This document shows positions 27,032 through 35,758 of a stretch of 64,000 nt of DNA, piece by piece; position 1 is the first letter of the stretch; every line of letters starts with the position of its first letter. The position numbers and the translations under genes are program-made. Source of the DNA: Microbulbifer sp. TB1203 (lineage in GTDB: Bacteria > Pseudomonadota > Gammaproteobacteria > Pseudomonadales > Cellvibrionaceae); NCBI RefSeq assembly GCF_030997045.1, contig NZ_CP116899.1:4612001-4676000 (forward strand), given 5' to 3'. The notes below the pieces were generated by a model. It was not told the origin of the DNA. It saw only the letters and a list, made by a program, of their open reading frames with translations, and did not search any database.

Positions 27032-28620
27032 GGCCGGGGTCGGAGTCCGGCGCCTCGAGCGCAGCCCCGGTTGAGAACGTCGTCATCGTCGGCGGCGGCA
27101 CCTCCGGCTGGATGTGCGCCGCGGCGATCGCGCGCATGGCGCCCCCTCATTTGGCCGTCACTCTGGTGGAATCCGAGGACATCGGTGTGATCGGCGTCGG
27201 CGAAGCCACCATCCCCACACTGATCGAATTCAACGATTTCCTGGGGCTGAATGAAAACGACATCCTCCGGCAGTGCCGGGGGACCTTCAAGCTCGGTATC
27301 GAATTCGTTGATTGGCTGAAGGCGGGCGAAAGCTACTTCCATCCGTTCGGCTTTTACGGCCGCGATACGCCCGAGTTCCCATTTCACCAGTTGTGGCTTC
27401 GCCTGAGAGACCTGTCGGCGAAAGGCGCAGCGCCGCCCGACGCCGCGGGCGATATCAGTCACTACAACGTTTGTGCGGCCGCCGCCCATCTCGGTCATTT
27501 CTCCCCCCCGAAAGGCGGGGCCGATGCCATTTTATCGACCATGCGTCACGCCTATCATTTGGATTCCATGTGCTACGGCCAGATACTGCGCCGCTACGCC
27601 GAGCAAAAAGGCGTTCGCCGGATCGAGGGGATGGTCGTCAGCGTCGAGCAGGATCCGGAGCACGGCCTGATCCGGTCTGTGACGCTGCGCGACGGCCAGG
27701 TTCTCGCTGGCGACCTGTTTATCGACTGCAGCGGCTTCAAATCGCTGTTGATCGAGGGCGCCATGGCGAGCGACTTCATCGACTGGAGCCACTACCTGCC
27801 GTGTGATCGCGCGCTCGCCCTTCCTACGGCCCGCTCCGGACCGCCGGACCCCTTTACGCGGGCGACGGCGGACCGCGCGGGCTGGCGCTGGCGCATCCCC
27901 CTGCAGCAGCGGACGGGCAACGGCACTGTCTATTCGAGCGCCTTCATCGATCAGGATGAAGTCCATCGGCGGCTCGTTGAGGGCACCGACGGCGCGCCAC
28001 AGGCCGATCCGCTGCCGCTGCGTTTTCGGACCGGCCATCGCCGCGCCTTCTGGGAGAAAAACTGTATCGCGATCGGTCTCGCCGGCGGCTTCATCGAGCC
28101 GCTGGAATCGACGAGCATCCATCTGGCGCAGATGGGCGTCCAACGGCTTATCAATTTGTGGCCCGGCCGCGGCTTCAACGCCGCCGAGATTGCACACTAC
28201 AACCGGTCGATGACGGCTGATTACGAGCGGATTCGCGATTTCATTGTGCTGCACTATAACGCCACGCAGCGCGACGACACGGAGTTTTGGCGCTATGTCG
28301 GCAACATGACGATCCCGGACACGCTTGCGTGGAAGCTGGACATCTTCCAAGCCAGCGGCAGGATCATTCCCAGTCCGGACGATTTGTTCACTGCGCATAG
28401 TTGGTTGGCGGTGATGTTGGGTCAAGGGATTGAGCCGCAGAGCTACGATGCGTTGGTTGATCGTGTCCCCGCGAGCGCGCTCATTCACAACATGCGCCTG
28501 CTGAAAGATGCCGTCGCGAAAACGGCGACCGCCCTGCCGAGCCATCAAGACTATATCGATCGCCATTGCGCCGCGCAATCGAGCGGCGCCGTGACCCATA
28601 GGAAACCTGCAATGATTTAG
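27028..28620 (+). CDS. Flavin-dependent tryptophan halogenase family protein
   Basis: A 530-residue protein starting in an ATGA overlap with the previous gene, indicating translational coupling. It has GGGTSGW at 22-28, the catalytic lysine at Lys88 (GTFKLGIEF) and a full WRWRIP at 286-291. It resembles the intact halogenase at 906-2441 (shared WRIPLQ.RTGNG, CDRALA, GFIEPLEST) more than its immediate neighbour. As in the TBDT1 module, a canonical and a deviating halogenase are paired after a receptor. The substrate is unknown. A REP element follows 12 bp after the stop. Confidence 0.9.
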   Translation: MRPGSESGASSAAPVENVVIVGGGTSGWMCAAAIARMAPPHLAVTLVESEDIGVIGVGEATIPTLIEFNDFLGLNENDILRQCRGTFKLGIEFVDWLKAGESYFHPFGFYGRDTPEFPFHQLWLRLRDLSAKGAAPPDAAGDISHYNVCAAAAHLGHFSPPKGGADAILSTMRHAYHLDSMCYGQILRRYAEQKGVRRIEGMVVSVEQDPEHGLIRSVTLRDGQVLAGDLFIDCSGFKSLLIEGAMASDFIDWSHYLPCDRALALPTARSGPPDPFTRATADRAGWRWRIPLQQRTGNGTVYSSAFIDQDEVHRRLVEGTDGAPQADPLPLRFRTGHRRAFWEKNCIAIGLAGGFIEPLESTSIHLAQMGVQRLINLWPGRGFNAAEIAHYNRSMTADYERIRDFIVLHYNATQRDDTEFWRYVGNMTIPDTLAWKLDIFQASGRIIPSPDDLFTAHSWLAVMLGQGIEPQSYDALVDRVPASALIHNMRLLKDAVAKTATALPSHQDYIDRHCAAQSSGAVTHRKPAMI

Positions 28621-28631
28621 AGGAATCACTC

Positions 28632-28723
28632 TGTAGGAGCGGCCGCTGGCCGCGATTGGCGGGCCTGCGGCCCGCTTGCCGAGCTGGAGCTCGGCGTTCC
28701 CAGGGACGGTCGCTCCTGCGGGG
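28632..28723. repeat. REP-like palindromic element, type A with extra hairpins
   Basis: It starts TGTAGGAGCGGCCGCTGGCC and contains two inner palindromes, GCGGGCCTGCGGCCCGC (28660-28676) and GCCGAGCTGGAGCTCGGC (28678-28695). Its reverse complement is almost identical to the segment inserted in the GH67 gene at 56463-56536. It separates convergent genes. Confidence 0.88.
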
Positions 28724-28733
28724 GCTTTTCAAT

Positions 28734-30647
28734 TTACCACTGGTCTGAGCGGAAAGGGGAGGCGGGCAGGCCCTCTCGGTTGAAGAGGTTGGCCCCCTCG
28801 GGGTTGTCCGCCCAGGCATAACGGACCGCCACCGGCTCGGAGACCTCGTCGCTCCAGACGATCACCCGGTCGCCTTTTATCTCGGCTTGGGCCCAGACAA
28901 AGAGTTTGTCCTCTCCTGCGATGGCGAAATGTTTGAGCGGGCCGCCGCCCTTGGCGACCAGGCCGCTGCCGGTATTGTCGAAGCTGAGCTGGATTTTGTT
29001 GCCCGCCACCTGCATGGATTCAAAACTCGGGCCGGAGAAGACAATTTCTTTATCGCCATAGGCTACCCTGCGCGCGGCCAGTGCCAGTCGTCTGCCCACG
29101 TCCTTTTTGTTCAGCGGGTGAATGTCGTTCCACTCGCCGATATCGATGGTCACCGCCATGGCGGTATTCGGCTCGGCCAGGGTATTCAGCTGCGCTTCGC
29201 GCAGCAGTGCCCAGTCGCTTTCCGATGGCTGTTTCCTCGCTGCCATAAAGTTGGTCAGCTGCACGTACAGGAAGGGGAAATCCCCCAGTTTCCAGCTGCG
29301 GCGCCAGTCGCGGATCAGTGCCGGGAACAGGCTTGCATATTCCCGCGGCCGGCCAGTATTGGATTCCCCCTGGTACCAGATGGCGCCCTTGATCGGGTAA
29401 TTCAGCAGCGGGTGGATCATGGCGTTGTAGAGGCCACCGGGTTTCCAGCGCACGAAGGTCTGGCCGGCGAGCGGCGGCATGGCCGCGCCCAGCCGGTACT
29501 GCCATTCGCCGGCAAGATCGATGCGCTCGTCCCCCACAAAGACGGCGTAGGTCTTGTCCGGCACGAAGCCGGCGCGGCCCCGCTCGCTGGTTACGCGGAT
29601 GTCGATGGTATTTTTTCCGGCCTTGAGCAGGCCCGCCGGCAGCCGGTACCTGCGCCGCGGGTATTGATAGCCGGTGCTGCCCACCTGTTCGCCGTTGATG
29701 TAGGTGGTGTCCGCGTCGACGATGCGGCCGAGCACCAGGATGGCCTCCCGGTCCGCGGCGCTGTGGGATACCTCGAATTCCCGCCGGAACCAGACGATGC
29801 CGTTGGTGTCGCCCAGTTGGGTATCCGCCCAGTAGCCCGGTATACGCATGCTGTGCCACGGTGTCTTGGAATCGCGTAGGCCTTTATCCTGGCGGTTTGC
29901 CTCTTGGTACCAGCTGTCGATGCGCTTGCGGTCCGACTGCTCGATCTCCGCGATCAGTTTGTCGCTCTTGAAGCGCTGCATTTCGGCGAAATGATCGGGA
30001 AATTGTTTCAGTGCCCTCTCGCTGAGCCAGGCCTCCGCGGGCGAGCCGCCGAGGCTGGCATTGATCAGGCCTATGGGCACCTGCTGTTTCCTGTGGATTT
30101 CCTGCGCGAAAAAGTAGGCCACCGCGGAAAACTCGAGCACGGTTTCCGGGGTGACCTTTTGCCACTGGCCGGACTCGAAATCCGTTTCCGGCGTGTCGAA
30201 GTTGTAGTGCTGGGGCACCAGGAACTGGCGGATGGCCGGGATATTTTCCAGTTCCAGCGATGGGCCGTAGGGCGGTAGTATCCGGCGTATCGGATACTCC
30301 ATATTCGATTGGCCGGAGGCCAGCCACACATCGCCCACCAGGATATCTTCGATGGAAATGGTGTTGTCGCCGCGGATCTCCAAAGAGTAGGGGCCGCCCG
30401 CCGGCATTTCCGGTAAGTTTACCGCCCACTCACCTTCGCCGTTGGCTTTGGCCTGATAGCTGCCGTTGCGGAAATGTACCGATACCCTTTCGCCGGGGTC
30501 TGCCCAGCCCCAGATTTTTACCGCCGTGTCCCGCTGCAGCACCATACCGTCGCCGATCAGTTTTGGCAGGCGGATATCGGCATTGGCTGCCAGTGAAAAA
30601 AGGCTGGAAACCAGCAGTGGAATCAATGGTTTTTTTAAGCGTTTCAT
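28734..30647 (-). CDS. SGNH-fold carbohydrate esterase (sialate O-acetylesterase family), probable acetyl xylan esterase
   Basis: A 637-residue secreted esterase from the ATG at 30647 (MKRLKKPLIPLLVSSLFSLAA signal, cut near ANA). The longer frame to 30692 starts inside a REP element and was rejected. SGNH blocks are split by a beta-sandwich insertion, as in this family: the nucleophile serine is in LASGQSNMEYP (about residue 113), oxyanion residues in GAIWYQGESNTGR and the Asp/His pair in WNDIHPLNK. In this context removal of acetyl groups from xylan is the likely role, but acetyl removal from other sugars cannot be excluded. It follows the GH10 xylanase on the same strand. Confidence 0.85.
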   Translation of the reverse strand: MKRLKKPLIPLLVSSLFSLAANADIRLPKLIGDGMVLQRDTAVKIWGWADPGERVSVHFRNGSYQAKANGEGEWAVNLPEMPAGGPYSLEIRGDNTISIEDILVGDVWLASGQSNMEYPIRRILPPYGPSLELENIPAIRQFLVPQHYNFDTPETDFESGQWQKVTPETVLEFSAVAYFFAQEIHRKQQVPIGLINASLGGSPAEAWLSERALKQFPDHFAEMQRFKSDKLIAEIEQSDRKRIDSWYQEANRQDKGLRDSKTPWHSMRIPGYWADTQLGDTNGIVWFRREFEVSHSAADREAILVLGRIVDADTTYINGEQVGSTGYQYPRRRYRLPAGLLKAGKNTIDIRVTSERGRAGFVPDKTYAVFVGDERIDLAGEWQYRLGAAMPPLAGQTFVRWKPGGLYNAMIHPLLNYPIKGAIWYQGESNTGRPREYASLFPALIRDWRRSWKLGDFPFLYVQLTNFMAARKQPSESDWALLREAQLNTLAEPNTAMAVTIDIGEWNDIHPLNKKDVGRRLALAARRVAYGDKEIVFSGPSFESMQVAGNKIQLSFDNTGSGLVAKGGGPLKHFAIAGEDKLFVWAQAEIKGDRVIVWSDEVSEPVAVRYAWADNPEGANLFNREGLPASPFRSDQW

Positions 30648-30676
30648 CGATACATCCATCGCGTTTAGCACTGTTT

Positions 30677-30773
30677 TGTAGGAGCGGGCCATGCCCGCGA
30701 TTGCGGGCCTGCGGCCCGCTTGCCGAGCTGGAGCTCGGCGTTCCCAGGGTCGCGGGCATGGCCCGCTCCTACA
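30677..30773. repeat. REP-like palindromic element, type A
   Basis: The 24-bp arms TGTAGGAGCGGGCCATGCCC... (30677-30700 and 30750-30773) are perfect, with the same inner palindromes as the element at 28632. It lies between GH10 and the esterase, and its TAG supplies the stop codon of the GH10 gene. Confidence 0.92.
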
Positions 30774-33696
30774 GGGGAATTACTGAAACCTCGTCGATAT
30801 ACAACGTCTCTACTTCCAGCGGCGTATTTTCAAAATAGATACGCGCTTCGCCGGGGCTGCAGTCCGCCGGCACTTCCAGGGTGCCGGACAACTGGGTCCA
30901 GGTATCGGCGGCCAGGGCGCTGTTGTCGGCGAGGCCGATATAGCTGTCGCCGCCGCTGCAGGCCAGTTTGGCGGTCAGGCTGACCCGCGTATCCGCCGGA
31001 CCCGTGTGCCGCACCTGGGCGCTTACGGCGTAGCTGCTGCCGTTTTCCAATAGCCCGCTGAGGTCGTAGGACGGGTTGGAGTTTTCAGCCCGGTTGTGTA
31101 CGCGCAGGCTCTGGGTTCCCTCCGCGGCCTGTTCACCGGTGAGCGCCAGCCCGGTGCCGCCGGTCCACCATGCGTTCCAGCCGGCCGCCAGCGCTGTGCC
31201 CTCGAAGCCGCCGTCGACCACCAGGTTGCCGTCCGGCGGGGGCAGTATCTGCACCTCGTCGAGATACACATCCACGCCGGCGGAAGTGCCCTCGAAAAAG
31301 ATCGCGACGTCGACGGGTTCGCAGTCCGGGATCACCAGGTTGGCGGACAGCTGGGTCCACTCGGCGGGCGCGACGGCGGTGTTGTTGTCGAGCCAGGGGA
31401 AGGTGCTGTGTCCATCCGGCACCGTTTCCGCGGAGCACTCCACTTTGGCCGCCAGACGCACGGTGTCCGCGGTGTCGCCGGTATGCAGCACCTGTGCGCT
31501 TACCGCGTAGGTGGTGCCGGGATTCACTTTGCCGGTGAGGTTGTAGACAGCGAACTGGTTGCTGTTGCCGCGCTCGCCGGCCAACAGGCTCTGTTCGCCG
31601 GCGTAGGCGCGGTCACTGGAAAGCGACAGCGTGGCGCCGGCCCAGGACTGCCAGCCGGAGAGGGCGTCGCCCTCGAAACCGCCGTCCGTCACCAGGTTGG
31701 TGTCGGGCACCGGTTCCGGCTTGCCGATGCGCAGCCAGTCGACATTGGCCACGCCCCAGGTGTCGTTGAAGCGGATATACACATCGCGGGTGCCGGCAAG
31801 CGGCGCCCAGGGCACTTCCAGGGTGGAGGAACTGCCCCAGCCGGCGGTGGGCTCCAGGGGAAGGGTCAGAACCGGGTCGCTGGCGAGGTCGTCGAGGTGA
31901 ATGGAGATACTGCCCACTGTCTCGTTGCCCTTGGCGTAGTGGACCTGGAAGATGTCCCAACCCTGCTGGAATTCCACGTCGCGAAATGCGATCCAGTCGC
32001 CGTCGTCGGTGAAGGCCACTTGGTTGCGGGAGGCGATCAGCCCCTGGCCTTCGTCGTAGAGTTCCGCCTCCAGGGTGAGGCCGTATTCGCCGCCGCTCCA
32101 GCCGGCGGGAATGTATTCCGGCACCAGGTGGTCGCAGTCGCCGCCGGCCAGATAGCAGGTCAGCCACTGGAGTGCGGGCCGCTCGGTGCCGTCGGCGCGC
32201 AGCAGGTAGCCGTTTTCCCGCCACATCCTGTTCTCCAGATAGCCCCAATGGGTGACGCCCACCACCGCCGGGTGCTCCCAGAAAATGCTGAACAGGTCGC
32301 GCATGGCGTTTGCCTGGCGCGCGTCGTCGACGAAGTTCAGTTCCAGTTCCGAGATGTAGATGGGCAGACCGGTGGCGGCGAGGGCGTCCAGGTTGGATTG
32401 CACCACCGGCAGCTCCGCGCGTTCGAGGAAGTGCGCCTGCAGACCGATGCCGTCGATCAGGCCGCGGGACTGCAGCCGTTCGATCACCGCCAGGTAGTCG
32501 TTGGTGAACTGCCCGAGGATCAGGATGTTGTAGTCGTTGAGGATCAACTCGGCATCGGGAAAGTGCGCGCGGGCCAGGGCGAAGGCGTTGATCAGCCAGT
32601 CCCAGCCGGTTTCCCCGTCGCCGCCCAGGGCCGCTTTGTAGGCGGGCTGCGCGTGCAGCGGCTCGTTGACCACGTCGATCATTTCCAGATCCGGGTAGCG
32701 CTCCGCCACCGCGGCCATCCACTGGTCGATTTCCGCCAGTTGCTCTTCCGGCGGCAGATCGCCGATCCAGCCCGGCTGCTGCTGGCCCCAGATCAGGGTG
32801 TGCAGTTTGAAGCGCAGGCCGTGATCGCGGGCGAACTGGTAGGCGGTGTCGAGATTCTGCCAGTTCATCTGATCGCGGCTGCCCTCGACGCTGGCCCATT
32901 TGCCGGCGTTGCCCGGGGTCAGCTGGTCGAAGTAATCGGCCAGCCGGGGGTAGTCCAGCTCGCCATCCGGCGCGGTGCCGAAGAACTTGTCGCCGATGGC
33001 GACCAGCAGGCGGGATTGTTCGGAGACCGCCCTGTTGCCGCCGGGATCGTAGGCGGTGGCGGTGTAGACGTGGCGACCGTAGTCGGTGCCATCTATCGCC
33101 AGCTCGAGCCGGTAGGGCCTGTCCCAGTCCTCGGCGATCACCTCGCCGTCCCGAGCGAAGACCACCTTGCGCACCGCGGTGTTGTCCGCCGCTTCGGCGG
33201 TGAGGGTCAGGGTGCCCGCGGCGGTAAAGTAACGGGCGCTGGAGGAAAGACTGATTTCCGGCGGCTCCCGGTCGCAGGGCTTGCCATTGATGGAGATCAG
33301 GTAGGGGGTCACCCCGGCGTAATCCGGTTCGCCGTTGAAGTGGAAGCGGTAGCTGGCGCCCGGCGGTATCTGCTGCCACTGCAGCCAGTTCGGCTCGTTC
33401 ACCAGATAGCCACCGCCTTCCGTCGGCTGGTATTTTGCCAGAGAGCCGTCGGTAATCGCGGTGCCGCCGGTATCCAGCAGCACCTCGAAGCTGGTGGCGG
33501 TCTCTCCGGACTGGTTGCCGATTTCGACCCAGGCCTGATAGCCGCCGGGCCAGGTGGCGTAGGTGCCGCTGGCCACCCGGTAGCCGCAGCCGTCGGCGGC
33601 CTGGGCCTGGCCCGCCAGTGCGAGTGCCAGCGCGCCCGCGCAGATGGATTTCCACAAAGGACTGGTGTGCGCCGGAATCGGCGAATGAACGCTCAT
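30769..33696 (-). CDS. Multimodular GH10 endo-beta-1,4-xylanase with CBM2-, CBM6- and CBM4/9-type modules
   Basis: A 975-residue secreted xylanase starting at the ATG at 33696, preceded by AGGGAGGGG. A longer frame to 33840 covers the promoter and was rejected. After a signal peptide (cut after AQAA, about 34) come a CBM2-like module bounded by Cys37 and Cys141, an Ig-like module (about 145-230), the GH10 barrel (about 232-535) with acid/base Glu345 in DVVNEPLH and nucleophile Glu450 in ISELELN, a CBM6-like module (about 548-675) and two related CBM4/9-type modules (about 688-830 and 835-975). It would cut xylan chains outside the cell while bound to cell wall material. It is divergent from the transporter gene, with two operator types in the shared gap. 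Confidence 0.93.
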   Translation of the reverse strand: MSVHSPIPAHTSPLWKSICAGALALALAGQAQAADGCGYRVASGTYATWPGGYQAWVEIGNQSGETATSFEVLLDTGGTAITDGSLAKYQPTEGGGYLVNEPNWLQWQQIPPGASYRFHFNGEPDYAGVTPYLISINGKPCDREPPEISLSSSARYFTAAGTLTLTAEAADNTAVRKVVFARDGEVIAEDWDRPYRLELAIDGTDYGRHVYTATAYDPGGNRAVSEQSRLLVAIGDKFFGTAPDGELDYPRLADYFDQLTPGNAGKWASVEGSRDQMNWQNLDTAYQFARDHGLRFKLHTLIWGQQQPGWIGDLPPEEQLAEIDQWMAAVAERYPDLEMIDVVNEPLHAQPAYKAALGGDGETGWDWLINAFALARAHFPDAELILNDYNILILGQFTNDYLAVIERLQSRGLIDGIGLQAHFLERAELPVVQSNLDALAATGLPIYISELELNFVDDARQANAMRDLFSIFWEHPAVVGVTHWGYLENRMWRENGYLLRADGTERPALQWLTCYLAGGDCDHLVPEYIPAGWSGGEYGLTLEAELYDEGQGLIASRNQVAFTDDGDWIAFRDVEFQQGWDIFQVHYAKGNETVGSISIHLDDLASDPVLTLPLEPTAGWGSSSTLEVPWAPLAGTRDVYIRFNDTWGVANVDWLRIGKPEPVPDTNLVTDGGFEGDALSGWQSWAGATLSLSSDRAYAGEQSLLAGERGNSNQFAVYNLTGKVNPGTTYAVSAQVLHTGDTADTVRLAAKVECSAETVPDGHSTFPWLDNNTAVAPAEWTQLSANLVIPDCEPVDVAIFFEGTSAGVDVYLDEVQILPPPDGNLVVDGGFEGTALAAGWNAWWTGGTGLALTGEQAAEGTQSLRVHNRAENSNPSYDLSGLLENGSSYAVSAQVRHTGPADTRVSLTAKLACSGGDSYIGLADNSALAADTWTQLSGTLEVPADCSPGEARIYFENTPLEVETLYIDEVSVIPL

Positions 33697-33821
33697 ATTT
33701 CCCCTCCCTGATTCACCGCTGTGAATGCGGGGCGCCCGCAAACGCCGGGCGGCCGCAGTTGATTTATTGCTTTTGTTCTGCGGACTGCAGAGCGCCGGTG
33801 CGGGCGCTCCCCGAGTAGTGA

Positions 33822-33835
33822 CAGTAACGCTATCA
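33822..33835. promoter_or_regulatory. xyl-box-like operator on GH10 side
   Basis: On the minus strand TGATAGCGTTACTG fits the operator consensus in its left half and centre, with a weaker right end. It lies 126 bp upstream of the GH10 start, next to a second palindrome at 33841-33854. Confidence 0.5.
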
Positions 33836-33840
33836 TTCAA

Positions 33841-33854
33841 TGTAAACGTTTACA
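33841..33854. promoter_or_regulatory. Perfect LacI-type operator palindrome upstream of GH10
   Basis: TGTAAACGTTTACA is a perfect 14-bp palindrome with the central CG typical of LacI/GalR-family operators. It differs from the xyl-box motif, so GH10 is probably under two regulators. A close relative occurs at 9792-9805. Confidence 0.7.
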
Positions 33855-34033
33855 ATAAGTGGCCGGGCGAGCCACTTCGATCATTGTGCCGCTTCATCTG
33901 AACGCGGTATGCAAGGTTCACATTGGCTCGGACTTGAGATCAATTTTGTTGTGTTATCTATTTTTTTTGGGATTTTGTAACCTGATTCGGCCCGCCATTG
34001 TTCGCTTGGCAATTGCGCCTTTATCTGCGCATT

Positions 34034-34047
34034 TGGTAGCGCTATCA
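34034..34047. promoter_or_regulatory. xyl-box operator of the sugar transporter gene
   Basis: TGGTAGCGCTATCA lies 122 bp upstream of the transporter start in the AT-rich divergent region. It is one mismatch from a perfect palindrome and close to the Xanthomonas xyl-box. Confidence 0.65.
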
Positions 34048-34168
34048 TCAACCGGGATGAGAGGACGAGGGCGTGAAGCGATTTACGGCCGATTTCGCCG
34101 AAGGGATGAAGGCGATGGTTTTCACAATTCCTTCGCAACGAATAACAACGATAAAGACGGAGCAAGCT

Positions 34169-35587
34169 ATGCCACAAGCGGCATCATCATCACCGGCGGC
34201 ACCGGCCGCGGTCCCCGAGCAGGCAGTTTCGGATAATCCCCGGCTTGCCCGCCTGGGCCTGGGCGAAAAAGCCGGCTTCGCCATCGGCGATTTCGGTTTC
34301 AACCTCTACTGGACCAGCATCGCCTCCTTTCTCGCGGTTTTCTATACGGATGTGTTCGGGCTGCCCGCCGCGGTCGCCGGCACCATGCTGCTGGTGACCA
34401 AGATCGTCGATGCGCTCACCGATCCGGTGGTGGGCGCGCTGGCGGACCGCACCCGCAGCCGCTGGGGCAAATTCCGCCCCTGGCTGCTGCTGGGCGCCCT
34501 GCCCATGGCCGGCGCCGGCGTTTTGACCTTCACCACACCGGATCTCGGCGACAGCGGCAAGATCGTCTACGCCTATATCACCTACAGCGCCATGATGCTG
34601 GCCTACTCGGTGCTGAGCACCCCCTATTCCTCCCTGTCCGGGGTGATGACCGCTCACCCGCAGGAGCGCAACACCCTGATCAGTTTCCGCTTTATCGCCG
34701 CCTTTGCCGGCATGACCTTCGTCAACAAATACACACTGCCGCTGGTGGAGTGGCTGGGGCAGGGGGACGAGCAGCTGGGCTGGCAACTGACCATGGCGCT
34801 CTACGGGGCAATGGCCTGCGCGATATTCGCCGTTACCTTTTTCTCCACCAGGGAGCGCATAGTGCCGCCGCCGACGCAGAAGACCCGCGTGCGGGACGAC
34901 CTGCGGGACCTGCTGCACAACCGCCCCTGGCTGATCCTGATTGCACTGGCGATGGTGATCATGCTCACCATCACCCTGCGCGGCGGCTCCTCCTATTACT
35001 ACTTCAAGTACTACGTGGAACGGCCGGACCTGATTTCCAACTACCTGGCGGCGCAGGCACTGGCGCTGGCCGCCGGCGCGGCGCTGACCCCGCTGCTGAC
35101 CCGCTATGTGGACAAGACGCGCCTGCTGGTGATTCTGATGGTAATTGTCGGCACTCTATCCGCGGCTTTTTATTTCGTGCCGAAAGACGCCATCTGGATG
35201 ATGTTCACCCTGAATATCCTGATCAGCCTGGCCCTGGGGCCGAAATCGCCCCTGGCCTGGTCCATGTACGCGGACAGCGCCGACTACAACGAGTGGCGCA
35301 CCGGCCGGCGCGCCACCGCCATGACCTTTTCCGCCGCCACCTGCGCGCAGAAACTGGGCGGCGCCCTCGGTTCGGCACTGATGCTGTGGACCCTGGCGGC
35401 CTTCGGCTATGTGGCCAATGAGGTGCAGGCGCAAGCCTCGCAAACCGGCATCGCCCTGCTGCAGACGGTGGTCCCCGGCGTCTTCGCCCTGCTGGCCGCG
35501 CTGTTGGTGAGCTTCTATCCCCTGAATAACGCGAGGCTGGAAAAAATCCAGGCGGAAATCCGGGAGAGGGAACTCGCGCGTGAGTAG
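34169..35587 (+). CDS. GPH-type (MelB-like) MFS sugar:cation symporter
   Basis: A 472-residue inner-membrane transporter with twelve predicted hydrophobic segments. It carries the glycoside-pentoside-hexuronide family marks: GFNLYWTSIASFLAVFYTDV, the conserved DALTDPVVGALADRTRSRWGKFRPW loop (read in two parts, about 70-95) and PLAWSMYADSADYNEWRTGRRA near 370. The ATG at 34169 is preceded by GGAGC; upstream in-frame ATGs at 34073 and 34109 would add a non-family leader. With a xyl-box upstream and divergent GH10, the likely substrates are xylose, xylo-oligosaccharides or aldouronic acids. It probably heads a transcript with GH94 and the lactonase. Confidence 0.88.
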   Translation: MPQAASSSPAAPAAVPEQAVSDNPRLARLGLGEKAGFAIGDFGFNLYWTSIASFLAVFYTDVFGLPAAVAGTMLLVTKIVDALTDPVVGALADRTRSRWGKFRPWLLLGALPMAGAGVLTFTTPDLGDSGKIVYAYITYSAMMLAYSVLSTPYSSLSGVMTAHPQERNTLISFRFIAAFAGMTFVNKYTLPLVEWLGQGDEQLGWQLTMALYGAMACAIFAVTFFSTRERIVPPPTQKTRVRDDLRDLLHNRPWLILIALAMVIMLTITLRGGSSYYYFKYYVERPDLISNYLAAQALALAAGAALTPLLTRYVDKTRLLVILMVIVGTLSAAFYFVPKDAIWMMFTLNILISLALGPKSPLAWSMYADSADYNEWRTGRRATAMTFSAATCAQKLGGALGSALMLWTLAAFGYVANEVQAQASQTGIALLQTVVPGVFALLAALLVSFYPLNNARLEKIQAEIRERELARE

Positions 35588-35599
35588 AACCGGACATCT

Positions 35600-35698
35600 G
35601 TAGGAGCGGCGGGGCGGCCATCCGACATGCCCGCGATCGATCTCTCTTCGTAGCGAGGCCGTCGCGGGTATGTCGGATGGCCGCCCCGCCGCTCCTAC
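35600..35698. repeat. REP-like palindromic element, type A (long-arm)
   Basis: The 37-bp arms (35600-35636 and 35662-35698) pair with a single mismatch and start GTAGGAGCGG. It sits in the 170-bp gap between the transporter and GH94 genes. Confidence 0.9.
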
Positions 35699-35758
35699 CG
35701 TGTGGTTCTTCTAAATCATTGCAGCTTCCCTATGGGGAGCAGTTATACCGGAGGTATT

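Noticed and set aside
30648..30692. Upstream start of the SGNH esterase
   Set aside because: The extra residues are encoded by a REP element; the ATG at 30647 gives a normal signal peptide.
31096..33711. 871-codon plus-strand open frame
   Set aside because: Antisense to the GH10 xylanase; composition (Gly/Val/Arg-rich, no motifs) is that of a shadow frame.
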